From M3007 sp031425155 (GTDB taxonomy: Bacteria; Bacteroidota; Bacteroidia; Chitinophagales; Saprospiraceae), in assembly GCA_031425155.1 (NCBI GenBank), contig JANPIV010000032.1:11482-75481 (forward strand): a DNA stretch of 64,000 bases. Reading direction: 5' to 3'. Below the pieces are notes generated by a model. The model was not told the origin of the DNA, ran no database searches, and saw only the letters and a list, made by a program, of their open reading frames with translations. The first letter of the stretch is position 1. The number at the start of each line of letters is the position of its first letter. The position numbers and the translations under genes are program-made. Of this stretch, positions 40,507 to 49,506 are shown in pieces.

Positions 40507-41787
40507 ATGAAAAAAATCCTCTTCTTTTTAATCCTGCAAGGCCTCGCCGCAGGCGTGACTGCCCAAACCACCTACCTCCACTGCGGGCGGCTGCTCACTA
40601 TGCAGAACGATAAAATGCAAACGGCGGTCACCATAGTCGTGGAAGGTGACAAGATCGTGCGGGTGGAGCCGGGTTATACCGTGCCGCCGACAGGAGCGGA
40701 AGAAATTGACCTGAAAAACAAAACGGTGTTGCCCGGTCTGATTGATTGTCACGTGCATCTGGAATGGGAGCAAAACCGCCAGTCGTACACCGAGAAATAC
40801 GTACTCAATGAAGCCGACGTGGCTTTTCGCTCGGCGGTATATGCGCAAAGGACACTACTGGCGGGCTTCACGACCGTGCGCGATCTGGGTGGTCAGGGGG
40901 TGAATATTTCGCTGCGCAATGCCATCAATAGTGGCCTGACCATCGGCCCGCGCATCCTGACGGCAGGCCGGGCCCTCAGCATTACTGGCGGACATGGCGA
41001 TAATACCACGGGGGCAAAATGGGACCTTTTTGATCCACCCGGTCCGGAAATGGGCATCGCCGATGGGCCGGATGAGTGCCGGGCTGCCGTGCGCAACCAA
41101 GTGAAACGCGGCGCGGATTGCATCAAAGTCTGCGCTACCGGCGGGGTGCTCAGTCTGGCCCGCGATGGGCGTCTGCCGCACTATGCGCAGGATGAACTGG
41201 AGGTGATCGTCCGTACGGCGCGTGATCTGGGGCTGCAAGTGGCCGCGCACGCACATGGCGACGAGGGGATGCGCCGGGCGGTATTGGCGGGCGTGGTGAG
41301 CATCGAGCACGGCACATTTATGAGCGATAGCACAATGGATTTGATGAAGCAACACGGCACCTGGTATGTGCCGACGCTCACAGCGGGCTGGGCGGTCTCC
41401 GATAGTGCGCGATTGGCGAAGGGGTTTTTCCCGGAGGTGGTGCGCGGCAAGGCGCTGGATATTGGGCCAACGATGCAGGTTACTTTGCGTAAAGCGTACC
41501 AGAAGGGTGTGAGAATCGCTTTCGGGACGGATGCGGGCGTGTATCCGCACGGACGCAACGGTCTGGAATTTGGTCGCATGGCCGATTCAGGGATGACGAC
41601 GATGGATATTCTGCGCTCGGCGACGCTGGATGCGGCCACGATGCTGCGTTTGATGGAGACGATTGGCAGTCTGGTACCCGGTAAGTTTGCCGACATTATT
41701 GCCGTGGAAGGTAATCCGCTGGATAATATCCGGGCGATGGAAAAGGTGGTCTTTGTGATGAAAGGGGGACGGGTGTTTAAGGAGTAA
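40507..41787 (+). CDS. Secreted metal-dependent amidohydrolase
   Basis: A 426-residue amidohydrolase-superfamily enzyme with a signal peptide (KKILFFLILQGLAAGVTAQ). Metal ligands are visible: DCHVHL, the carboxylated Lys in CIKVCATGG, His in AAHAHG and SIEHGT, and Asp in FGTDAGV. The overall pattern (LPGLIDCHVH... GKFADIIAVEGNPL) matches imidazolonepropionase-like and Xaa-Pro dipeptidase-like amidohydrolases, which hydrolyse cyclic amides or dipeptides in the periplasm. The substrate is unknown. Its stop lies next to a repetitive tract that may serve as the terminator. Confidence 0.88.
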   Translation: MKKILFFLILQGLAAGVTAQTTYLHCGRLLTMQNDKMQTAVTIVVEGDKIVRVEPGYTVPPTGAEEIDLKNKTVLPGLIDCHVHLEWEQNRQSYTEKYVLNEADVAFRSAVYAQRTLLAGFTTVRDLGGQGVNISLRNAINSGLTIGPRILTAGRALSITGGHGDNTTGAKWDLFDPPGPEMGIADGPDECRAAVRNQVKRGADCIKVCATGGVLSLARDGRLPHYAQDELEVIVRTARDLGLQVAAHAHGDEGMRRAVLAGVVSIEHGTFMSDSTMDLMKQHGTWYVPTLTAGWAVSDSARLAKGFFPEVVRGKALDIGPTMQVTLRKAYQKGVRIAFGTDAGVYPHGRNGLEFGRMADSGMTTMDILRSATLDAATMLRLMETIGSLVPGKFADIIAVEGNPLDNIRAMEKVVFVMKGGRVFKE

Positions 41788-41917
41788 ATGTGGTCAATAA
41801 GAAAATAATGTGGTCAATGGGAGGAATGTGGTCAATGAGAGAAATGTGCCAATGTCCTGCTTTCCTCCCATTGACCACATTTTAATTATTGGCCACATTC
41901 AACCCCATTGACCACAT
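41788..41917. repeat. ATGTGGTCAAT direct and inverted repeat block
   Basis: ATGTGGTCAAT occurs three times (41788, 41808, 41826) with a degenerate fourth copy near 41844. Its complement ATTGACCACAT occurs at 41870 and 41907 with a variant near 41888. AATGTGGTCAATGGGAGGA (41807-41825) is an exact 19-base inverted match to 41864-41882. The block fills the space between two converging genes and could act as a bidirectional terminator. Confidence 0.75.
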
Positions 41918-41919
41918 TT

Positions 41920-42651
41920 TTACTTTTGCTTTTCCGCCGGATCTATCAAAGCCAGGATCACCCGGCGGTTCCATTTGCGGTTTTCGGGCAGGTCATTGTT
42001 TTTTTCATCTTTATTGGGCAGTTCGGCTTCGGCTTCGCCATACACTTTGATGGTAATACGGTCGGTACGAATACCGTGATTGATCATATAATTACGCGCT
42101 GCACGGGCCCGGTTGGTGGCTAACTCGAGATTGGCCTCCGGCGAGCCGACCCCATCGGTCTGACCAATAATTTTTAAAGAGAACTTGGGGTTGGCCTTGA
42201 GTGCCTTCACCATCAGGCTGACTTCGTTTTCCGCTTCGGCGGAGAGGGTGGCACTGCCAAAATCAAAATAAATATAGCGCACCTTACCTTCCTGTGCAGC
42301 ATCCTGCACGAAAATCGGGCGGTTCGGGCGATTGTAAGGGCAGGTGGCTCCGGTGAGTGCCCGCTGCTCTTCCAGATCAATGATGAACGCGTTGGCAAAT
42401 CCTTTGGCCAGGACTTGCTCCAGCACGGTTTCTGCCTGCTCCCGGGTGAAATAAACGCCGGCAAAATAGCGGAACAGGCCCATTTGGTCGATGCTGACCA
42501 TCACCCGGTCCAGGCCACGTTCTTTAAAATAGGAGGGCGGCATAGAATCGGCGTAGGCGGCCACCTGTACCCGAAAATCCTGCGCATGAGCTGCCGAGGC
42601 GAACGACAATATGGCCAGGCAAGTGGCGATGAATACCTTACAAGACATCAT
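41920..42651 (-). CDS. OmpA-family protein with SPOR-like domain
   Basis: A 243-residue protein with a signal peptide (residues 1-23). Residues about 25-95 (FRVQVAAYADSMPPSYF ... FTREQAETVLEQVLAKGFANAFII) look like a SPOR-type domain, which binds denuded peptidoglycan. Residues about 125-240 are an OmpA C-terminal domain (YIYFDFGSATLSAEAENEV, IIGQTDGVGSPEANLELATNRARAARNYM), which binds diaminopimelate. Together they suggest an outer-membrane/cell-wall anchoring role, possibly at the division site. Confidence 0.85.
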   Translation of the reverse strand: MMSCKVFIATCLAILSFASAAHAQDFRVQVAAYADSMPPSYFKERGLDRVMVSIDQMGLFRYFAGVYFTREQAETVLEQVLAKGFANAFIIDLEEQRALTGATCPYNRPNRPIFVQDAAQEGKVRYIYFDFGSATLSAEAENEVSLMVKALKANPKFSLKIIGQTDGVGSPEANLELATNRARAARNYMINHGIRTDRITIKVYGEAEAELPNKDEKNNDLPENRKWNRRVILALIDPAEKQK

Positions 42652-42705
42652 GGAGGGAGTTTTATTTATCTGTAAAACCCGGATAGCACGGGCAATACCA
42701 GCGGT

Positions 42706-43149
42706 TCAGACCAGAGTAGCCGTATTGACCCAGTAGATACCAATGTTGCGGGCCACCTCCAGTAAATCCTCAAAAGAAGTCGGCTTGGTGATAAATGAAC
42801 TGGCACCCATACGATAGGCCTGGCGGACATCTTCCGGCGACTTGGAGGTGGTGAAAATAATGATTGGAATATGCTTCAGGGCCGGGGCTTTTTTTATTTC
42901 GTCCAGTACCTGGCGGCCATCTTTCTTGGGCATATTCAGGTCAAGCATAATCAGACTGGGCAGCACTTCTTTATGATCGGCAAATTTGCCCCGGCCATAC
43001 AAAAAATCAAATACTTCATCCCCATCTTCCACAAAGGAAATATCGCATTTCACGGAACTCTCTTCAAACGCAGCCTTCGTCAGATAGCGGTCATCAGCGT
43101 CGTCATCCGCCATCAATATCAACACATTACGTGCTTTAACAGGTTTCAT
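42706..43149 (-). CDS. Single-domain response regulator (Rcp1-like)
   Basis: A 147-residue receiver domain without an output domain. Phosphoacceptor Asp is in LIMLDLNMPKKDG; acidic residues ADDDADD, Thr in IFTTSK, and Lys in FITKPT complete the site. This form is typical of regulators that follow phytochrome-like kinases. It is 19 bases downstream of the CHASE3 kinase on the same strand and is probably its partner. Confidence 0.92.
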   Translation of the reverse strand: MKPVKARNVLILMADDDADDRYLTKAAFEESSVKCDISFVEDGDEVFDFLYGRGKFADHKEVLPSLIMLDLNMPKKDGRQVLDEIKKAPALKHIPIIIFTTSKSPEDVRQAYRMGASSFITKPTSFEDLLEVARNIGIYWVNTATLV

Positions 43150-43168
43150 AATGAGTTAGGTCGTGCGT

Positions 43169-44575
43169 TCAGGCCGATAAAGGTAATAAAATGTAAAAGG
43201 TGGTGCCTACAGATATTTGGCTTTCTACATGCAAATATCCGTGATGGTTTGCCAGCACTTTGCGGCAGATAGCCAATCCAATGCCAGTACCGGGATATTC
43301 GTGCGCGTGATGCAAGCGTTGGAAAAGTTGAAATATTTTACCCCGATAAGCAATGTCGAAACCAATTCCGTTGTCCGAAAACTCGATTCCGCAAAATTTT
43401 TTCCAGGTATCTTCTTTCAAAACAGTGGGCGTATTTGCGCCCATGGTGACAAAAGTACGAATTTTAACCACCGGCCTACTATTTTGATCGACAAATTTGA
43501 GGCTGTTGGTGAGCAGCTGCTCCAGCAAAGTATGCAGTTGCCCGGTACTGCCAAATATTTCCAGCGTGGTATCCCCTTCTATGGTTACTTCAGCCTGCGC
43601 TTCATTTATGCTGTCCGCCTGTTTTTCTATAAAAGTATGCAACAGGGCAGATACGTTTATGGGCTGGAACTCCTCAGGGTCTGGTTGTCCGATATGCAAA
43701 TAGACCAACAGGTCATCTATCAATTGTTGCATACGGGCAGCGGCACTATTGATGCGGGTCACCAGAAAACGGGCATCTTCAGCCAAAGAGGACTCGTATT
43801 TGGTGGTCAGGCGGTCGCTGAAAGTCTGTATTTTGCGCAAGGGTTCCTGGAAATGATGCGAAGCCACATAGACGAAATTTTCCAGCTCCTCGTTTGATTT
43901 TTTTAAATTTTGCACCGCTTCTTCCAATTCCCTTTCATAATGCCAGCGTTTGCGCAACGTCTGAATAACGGCGAAGAAAGTAGCCGAAAACAACAGCACT
44001 GCCAGCGAAGAGACCAATCCCAGCCAGAACGGCGTCAGTGCAGAGAGCTCATTTTCTATCTTTTCACGTTCCACCAATAAGCGATGCTCTTCCTGCTGAA
44101 TACCCTCCGTATAGAGCAGAATACTATCCATTATCGTTTTTCCTTCCGAAAGTGTCTGGTAGAGTGTATCCCGATCCAGGGAATTTATAGAAATACTGAT
44201 CAGGCGGCTCATTACCTCCATCCGCTGATTGGATAATACCTGTATCCTGCGGATAGGTTCCCGCTGCCGGCTATTATCCCTGGTCAAAGAATCCAGCTGC
44301 CGGGTAGCAGGACCTAGTTTTTTAATACAAGTAAAATAGGGGTCCAGGTAATCATAATTGCGGGTCAGTAAGTAACCCCGCATACCGCTCTCAGCATCCT
44401 TCAGCAGCAAAATGGTCTCTTCTGTCTTCAAGAGTACGATGGTCGTATGATTCACCAACCTTCCATAGCCTTGTGCCTGCTGCAAATTGTGGAATGCCGC
44501 TAGCCCTACTGCAAACAACACTATCACCGTACCGGCCAGTACCCAATATAAATATTTCAGCGTCTCTTTGCGCAT
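43169..44575 (-). CDS. CHASE3 sensor histidine kinase
   Basis: A 468-residue kinase from ATG 44575. Membrane helices at about 9-29 and 183-205 enclose a CHASE3 domain (KDAESGMRGYLLTRNYDYL). HisKA carries YVASHHFQEPLRKIQTF; most relatives have SHDLQEP, so Asp after the phosphorylated His is replaced by His. HATPase boxes: LLTNSLKFV, DNGIGFD and GTGIGLAICRK. It is transcribed with the downstream receiver protein from the promoter at 44614-44644. Confidence 0.92.
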   Translation of the reverse strand: MRKETLKYLYWVLAGTVIVLFAVGLAAFHNLQQAQGYGRLVNHTTIVLLKTEETILLLKDAESGMRGYLLTRNYDYLDPYFTCIKKLGPATRQLDSLTRDNSRQREPIRRIQVLSNQRMEVMSRLISISINSLDRDTLYQTLSEGKTIMDSILLYTEGIQQEEHRLLVEREKIENELSALTPFWLGLVSSLAVLLFSATFFAVIQTLRKRWHYERELEEAVQNLKKSNEELENFVYVASHHFQEPLRKIQTFSDRLTTKYESSLAEDARFLVTRINSAAARMQQLIDDLLVYLHIGQPDPEEFQPINVSALLHTFIEKQADSINEAQAEVTIEGDTTLEIFGSTGQLHTLLEQLLTNSLKFVDQNSRPVVKIRTFVTMGANTPTVLKEDTWKKFCGIEFSDNGIGFDIAYRGKIFQLFQRLHHAHEYPGTGIGLAICRKVLANHHGYLHVESQISVGTTFYILLPLSA

Positions 44576-44613
44576 GTAGTTTCTGATGAATGCAATAGGT
44601 AGTGAGTGCCCTG

Positions 44614-44644
44614 CAAAAGTACGATGCGCATTTATTTCCAGCAA
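44614..44644 (-). promoter_or_regulatory. Promoter of the CHASE3 kinase-regulator unit
   Basis: On the minus strand TTG (44644-44642) is followed after 20 bases by TACTTTTG (44621-44614), an exact TAnnTTTG box at standard spacing. The predicted start near 44607 leaves a leader of about 30 bases. Confidence 0.65.
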
Positions 44645-44744
44645 TTGCCCAATTTGGGGAAATATGGTTCGCCATTGGTCAGTTTACGGGTGGCATTGTT
44701 TTTTATTCGGGTAATACATTCCACACTTCGGCAATCAGAAGCAC

Positions 44745-46229
44745 ATGATAAGACAAAGTCAGCAACAAGGTCAGAAGCAACTCTTAAAATTATCCCCTCA
44801 ACAAATACAACTGTTGAACTTTCTCCAGCTCAATACTTTGGAGCTGGAGCAAAAGATCAAAGACGAGCTGGAAGAAAATCCCGCGCTGGAGGCCGAGCTG
44901 CCTGCTGCGGATAGTGATCCGACACTCCCGGAAGGGGAGGCTGCCGGCCCGGACGGGGAGTCTGAAAGCGACAATGATACAGAAGAATATGATCGTTTTG
45001 ATCTGTTGGAGCAATATCACCAGGATGACGATCTGCCCGAATACAAAACGGCCAGTGACCTGCGCAACAACGATGAGACACCATTTAGTCCCACTTTGGT
45101 GCAGGGAGCCGACTTCCGCGAACATCTGAAAGAACAATTGGTGATGATGCCGCTCAATGATCGTGAGCGGCTGCTGGCCAGCTACCTCGTAGATAGCCTG
45201 GACGACGATGGTTACCTGCGGCTCGAACTGGACGATGTGGCCGATAATCTCTCCTTTGCGCACGGTATTTTTATCGAAACCGTCGAACTGGAGGCGGCAC
45301 TGGAAATCGTTCAGGATCTGGAGCCGGTGGGGGTAGGTGCCCGCGATTTGCGCGAGTGCCTTTTACTGCAACTGGAAGCCAAGCAGCATAGTGTGGCCTG
45401 TATTGATCTGGCCCATACGATTGTTAAAAAACATCTGAATGATCTGGCTAACCGCAACTACGACAAACTCATCAATGTACTGGGGGTAAGTACCGAGGAA
45501 ATGAAATGCGCTACCGCGCTGATCGCCCGGCTCAACCCGCGCCCCGTAGGCAGCAACACCGCTGAACTCGTTAAAAATCAGAATATTATCCCGGAATTCA
45601 TTGTTGAAAAACTGGACGACGGTCAGATGCAGGTTTTTTTGGCCAACGGCAACAGTGCCAGCCTGCGCATCAGTGGCGATATGGTGGAAATGCTGGAATC
45701 TATGCAACGCGACAAATCGGCCAAGCGTGATAAAGCAGCCCTGCAGTACCTGCGTTCCAAGGTGGATTCTGCGATCTGGTTTGTGGAGATGGTGCGTCAG
45801 CGTGAACAATCCATGCTCAAATCCATGCAGGCCATCGTGACCCTGCAACGCGATTACTTCCGTACAGGCGATGAAAAGAACCTCCGCCCGATGATCCTGA
45901 AAGACGTGGCAGAGCAAACTGGTCTGGATATTTCGACCATTTCGCGCGTCACCAGTATGAAATATGCACTCGCACCTTTTGGCATCGTTCACCTCAAAGA
46001 GCTCTTCAATGGTGGCTTGGCCAAAACCGACGGCGAAATGGTCACCAACAAAGAAATCAGCGATATTATCAGCGAACTTATTGGATTGGAAGACAAGCAT
46101 AACCCGATTACCGATCAGGAAATGGCTGACAAACTACTGGAAAAAGGCTATCATGTAGCGCGCCGTACGGTGGCCAAATACCGCGATGCCATGAATATAC
46201 CCGTGGCTAAAATGCGTAAGGCACTATGA
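44745..46229 (+). CDS. rpoN: RNA polymerase sigma-54 factor
   Basis: A 494-residue RpoN. Region I is the Gln-rich N-terminus (LLKLSPQQIQLLNFLQLNTLELEQKI, with ENPALE), which contacts activators. Region II is acidic (about 55-110). The core-binding and HTH regions follow, and the C-terminal RpoN box is ARRTVAKYRD. It directs transcription from -24/-12 promoters and needs an activator such as the one encoded directly downstream. It is divergent from the CHASE3 kinase. Confidence 0.95.
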   Translation: MIRQSQQQGQKQLLKLSPQQIQLLNFLQLNTLELEQKIKDELEENPALEAELPAADSDPTLPEGEAAGPDGESESDNDTEEYDRFDLLEQYHQDDDLPEYKTASDLRNNDETPFSPTLVQGADFREHLKEQLVMMPLNDRERLLASYLVDSLDDDGYLRLELDDVADNLSFAHGIFIETVELEAALEIVQDLEPVGVGARDLRECLLLQLEAKQHSVACIDLAHTIVKKHLNDLANRNYDKLINVLGVSTEEMKCATALIARLNPRPVGSNTAELVKNQNIIPEFIVEKLDDGQMQVFLANGNSASLRISGDMVEMLESMQRDKSAKRDKAALQYLRSKVDSAIWFVEMVRQREQSMLKSMQAIVTLQRDYFRTGDEKNLRPMILKDVAEQTGLDISTISRVTSMKYALAPFGIVHLKELFNGGLAKTDGEMVTNKEISDIISELIGLEDKHNPITDQEMADKLLEKGYHVARRTVAKYRDAMNIPVAKMRKAL

Positions 46230-46373
46230 TTTTTTGAGTATTTGAAGATTTGAGTATGTGACCAAGGCACCTGATAATCACTTATTTGATCAAATCCTCA
46301 AATCCTCCACCCCTCAACAAACCTCCCAACATCTTTCAAACTTTTATCCAACTGCGGATTCCTGACCATTACT

Positions 46374-47909
46374 ATGGAAAAGATACTTATAATTGACGAT
46401 GATCTCGATATCTGTACCCTGCTCAACCGTTTTCTTTCCCGCAAGGGCTATACGGTAGTCACAGCCAATAGCGGCCATGGGGGCATCAGCCTGGCCGACA
46501 CGGAGAGACCCGACCTTATTCTGACCGATTTTCGCCTGGGCGATATGGAAGGAAGTGAGGTGCTGCAACAACTTCGGGAAAAATTGCCCCACACCCCTGT
46601 GCTGGTCATGACCGGCTACTCGGACATTCGCATGGCCGTCAACGTCATGAAACAGGGTGCTTTTGATTATATTTCCAAGCCCATCGTGCCGGATGAAATA
46701 CTGCTCAGCATCCAGCGGGCTTTGGCGGCTCCTATGTCTGCGGTCACCGTCACGTTGTCTGAGGAAAGCCATCAGCCCGGCAAAGTCAAAAACAATTCTT
46801 TTCCCTCCAACCAGCCAAGCGGCTATGTGGTAGGCGATAGCCTGCAGGCGCAGGCCCTGTATAAACAAATAGACTTGGTGGCCCCTACCAATTACAGTGT
46901 CATTATTTATGGCGAAAGTGGGGCCGGTAAAGAGTCCATTGCCCGCATGATCCACGACCGCAGCCCACGCCACAACCAGCCTTTCGTGGCTATGGACTGT
47001 GGGGCCATTTCCAAGGATTTGGCGAATAGCGAATTGTTTGGACACGAAAAAGGGGCATTTACGGGGGCTTTAAATGTGAAGATCGGCCATTTTGAATTGG
47101 CAAATGGCGGCACTCTGTTTCTGGATGAGGTCACCAACCTGCCTTATGATGTGCAGGTAGCCCTGTTGCGCGTTGTGCAGGAACGTCGGCTGAAGCGCAT
47201 CGGCAGTGCCAAAGAAATCCCCCTCGATGTACGCATTTTGGTGGCCAGCAACGAACGCCTGTGGCAGGCCTGCCGCAAGGGAAAATTTCGCGAAGACCTC
47301 TATCATCGCTTCAACGAATTTACCCTGGAGTTGCCCCCGCTCCGCGAACGCCGCGACGATATTATGCTTTTTGCCACCCGCTTTTTGCAGGATACGGCCC
47401 GCGATCTGGGGAAGCAAATTCAGGGCTTCTCCGATGACGTGGTGCAGATTTTTATGCAATATCCCTGGTACGGAAATGTACGCGAATTGAAAAACGTGAT
47501 CAAGCGGGCTACACTGCTCACTGATGGCGCATGGGTAGAAGCGAAGTCATTGCCTTTTGAAATTGCCTATTATTCCCGGCTGGAAATAGACGACACCCAG
47601 GAACAGAAGTATGAGCATCACCATCCGAATCCGGTAACCATTGCTCCTGCTGCTACTTCCAGTGTGACTTCTACGGCTCCATCCGTAACCACACCCGCAC
47701 CACCACCCGCAGCAGCGGCAGCAGGCACGGTCAGCCGGGTACCCATACCAGAGAAAACCGACCTGAAAGCAGTCGCCAGCAGTGCAGAATACGATATGAT
47801 TATGCAAGTGTTGCAAGAGGCGCGCTTTAACAAAAGCAAAGCTGCGCAGATGCTGGGAATAGATCGCAAGACCCTGTATAATAAGTTAAAAAATTATAAT
47901 ATTGAATAA
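46374..47909 (+). CDS. NtrC-family sigma-54 activator with receiver domain
   Basis: A 511-residue response regulator. The receiver (1-120) has phospho-Asp in LILTDFR and Lys in YISKPI. The AAA+ domain (about 150-380) has Walker A YGESGAGKES, the sigma-54-contacting GAFTGA loop, Walker B GTLFLDEV and arginine fingers. A Pro/Ala/Thr-rich linker (about 425-460) leads to a Fis-type HTH (FNKSKAAQMLGIDRKTLYNKL). It lies 144 bases after rpoN; the gap holds a TTTGAG/CTCAAA low-complexity hairpin. Confidence 0.95.
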   Translation: MEKILIIDDDLDICTLLNRFLSRKGYTVVTANSGHGGISLADTERPDLILTDFRLGDMEGSEVLQQLREKLPHTPVLVMTGYSDIRMAVNVMKQGAFDYISKPIVPDEILLSIQRALAAPMSAVTVTLSEESHQPGKVKNNSFPSNQPSGYVVGDSLQAQALYKQIDLVAPTNYSVIIYGESGAGKESIARMIHDRSPRHNQPFVAMDCGAISKDLANSELFGHEKGAFTGALNVKIGHFELANGGTLFLDEVTNLPYDVQVALLRVVQERRLKRIGSAKEIPLDVRILVASNERLWQACRKGKFREDLYHRFNEFTLELPPLRERRDDIMLFATRFLQDTARDLGKQIQGFSDDVVQIFMQYPWYGNVRELKNVIKRATLLTDGAWVEAKSLPFEIAYYSRLEIDDTQEQKYEHHHPNPVTIAPAATSSVTSTAPSVTTPAPPPAAAAAGTVSRVPIPEKTDLKAVASSAEYDMIMQVLQEARFNKSKAAQMLGIDRKTLYNKLKNYNIE

Positions 47910-47978
47910 TAGTGGTGATTATTCCCGAAATAATAATATTGTTTTAATCCGGTTCCAAACTACCAGTGATCGTTGGCA

Positions 47979-49445
47979 ATGGAAGATAAAAAACTACACG
48001 TTTTTAATTGGGCTCCGGTTGGCCTTCTGATGTTTGAGTCCAGTAACCCAGCTTCGGAAGTGCCATCCGACTGGATATGTCAGGTAGCTAATGACAGTGC
48101 CTGTAATTTACTGGGCCGCATACCGCTGAATGGCCTGACTCTGGCCGGGCTTTTTCCGGAGCCCGTGGCCAGTAGCTTGGCCAATGCAGTGACCACCAAC
48201 CCGGTGAATGATGCAGTAGATTTCTTTGTCAGTAGTGCCGGTAAGTGGTTGTTATCTAGTGGTACCCGTACGGAAGGCTCCCTGACGGTTGCCCTGACCG
48301 ATATTACCCGTCAGAAAGAAGCCTCTTTTGCCGACCACCGGATGAAACGCCTTTATCAGTCGCTCACCGCCAGCCTGTCCGATCACGAAATCATTATTTT
48401 TGATAAAAACTTTAATATTGTTCTCAATGAAGGTCAGCCGCGTTTCGTGCGGCTCCATGCGGAGGGAGAATTGAACGGGCGCAATCTGCCGTCTCTATTT
48501 GAAAAAAATGAATTTTCGTTTTTAGGTGATTATGTAGCAAAGATATTTGGCGGTGCGGGCGACGAGGTGGAACAGGAAGTGAACGGAAAATTTTATAAAG
48601 CCAGGGTATATGCCGATGCCCACGATGACGAAGGCCAGGAAAATGTGGTCGGCGTACTGCTGCTCAAAGACGTCACCGAACTCAACCAAAAACAGCGTGA
48701 AATAGAACTGCGGATGCAGCAACTGGACCGGTCCAATAAGGAACTGGAGAGTTTTGCCTACGTGGCTTCCCATGATTTGCAGGAGCCGCTCCGCAAAATC
48801 AAGTCTTTCGGTGAGCGGCTGATGATGAAATATAAGTCGCTGCTGGGCGATGAGGGGCAGATGTATATTACCAGAATGAGCGAGGCGGTGAAGCGTATGG
48901 AACGCCTGCTGGACGATCTGCTGCTTTTCTCCCGTACGACACGCCGGGAAGAGCACTTCGAACCCACCGATCTGCACCAGACGATGATGGATGTATTGCA
49001 CGATCTGGATACGGAACGGGTGCAGGCGCAGATCACGGTGCCGGATAACCTGCCGGTCATAGATGCCTCGCCCAGCCAGATGCAGCAATTGTTTCAAAAT
49101 ATTCTGAACAACGCTCTCAAGTTTGCCAAGGCTGATCAGTCTCCCATCATCCAGATCACCTGCCAACACGTCACCGGAGCCAGTCTGCCCCAGTATGCAC
49201 TCATGCCGGACCGGCCCTACTGCGTAATTGAATTTAAAGACGATGGTATTGGTTTTGACCAGGAAAATGCCGAGCGCGTCTTTGTTATTTTCCAACGCCT
49301 GCACGGACGGTCGGAATATACCGGTTCCGGTATCGGGCTGGCCATTTGTAAAAAAATAGTAGATAACTATGGCGGCATTATTACTGCCAAAAGTGAGATG
49401 GGCACTGGTTCTATCTTCACCGTAATACTACCGTTTAAACAGTAA
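47979..49445 (+). CDS. Soluble PAS-type sensor histidine kinase
   Basis: A 488-residue kinase without membrane segments, from ATG 47979, 69 bases after the NtrC-like gene. Two PAS-like regions (about 10-110, 130-235) precede a coiled coil and HisKA (YVASHDLQEPLRKIKSF). HATPase: ILNNALKFAK, DDGIGFDQ and GSGIGLAICKK. It is close kin to the kinases at 14.9 and 43.2 kb. Its position suggests that it phosphorylates the sigma-54 activator or the receiver-kinase that follows. Confidence 0.9.
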   Translation: MEDKKLHVFNWAPVGLLMFESSNPASEVPSDWICQVANDSACNLLGRIPLNGLTLAGLFPEPVASSLANAVTTNPVNDAVDFFVSSAGKWLLSSGTRTEGSLTVALTDITRQKEASFADHRMKRLYQSLTASLSDHEIIIFDKNFNIVLNEGQPRFVRLHAEGELNGRNLPSLFEKNEFSFLGDYVAKIFGGAGDEVEQEVNGKFYKARVYADAHDDEGQENVVGVLLLKDVTELNQKQREIELRMQQLDRSNKELESFAYVASHDLQEPLRKIKSFGERLMMKYKSLLGDEGQMYITRMSEAVKRMERLLDDLLLFSRTTRREEHFEPTDLHQTMMDVLHDLDTERVQAQITVPDNLPVIDASPSQMQQLFQNILNNALKFAKADQSPIIQITCQHVTGASLPQYALMPDRPYCVIEFKDDGIGFDQENAERVFVIFQRLHGRSEYTGSGIGLAICKKIVDNYGGIITAKSEMGTGSIFTVILPFKQ

Positions 49446-49506
49446 TTGGCGCATGCACAACCTCTGAAAGATGCAAAATGGCATTAGTTACCTAAGACAA
49501 AACACT

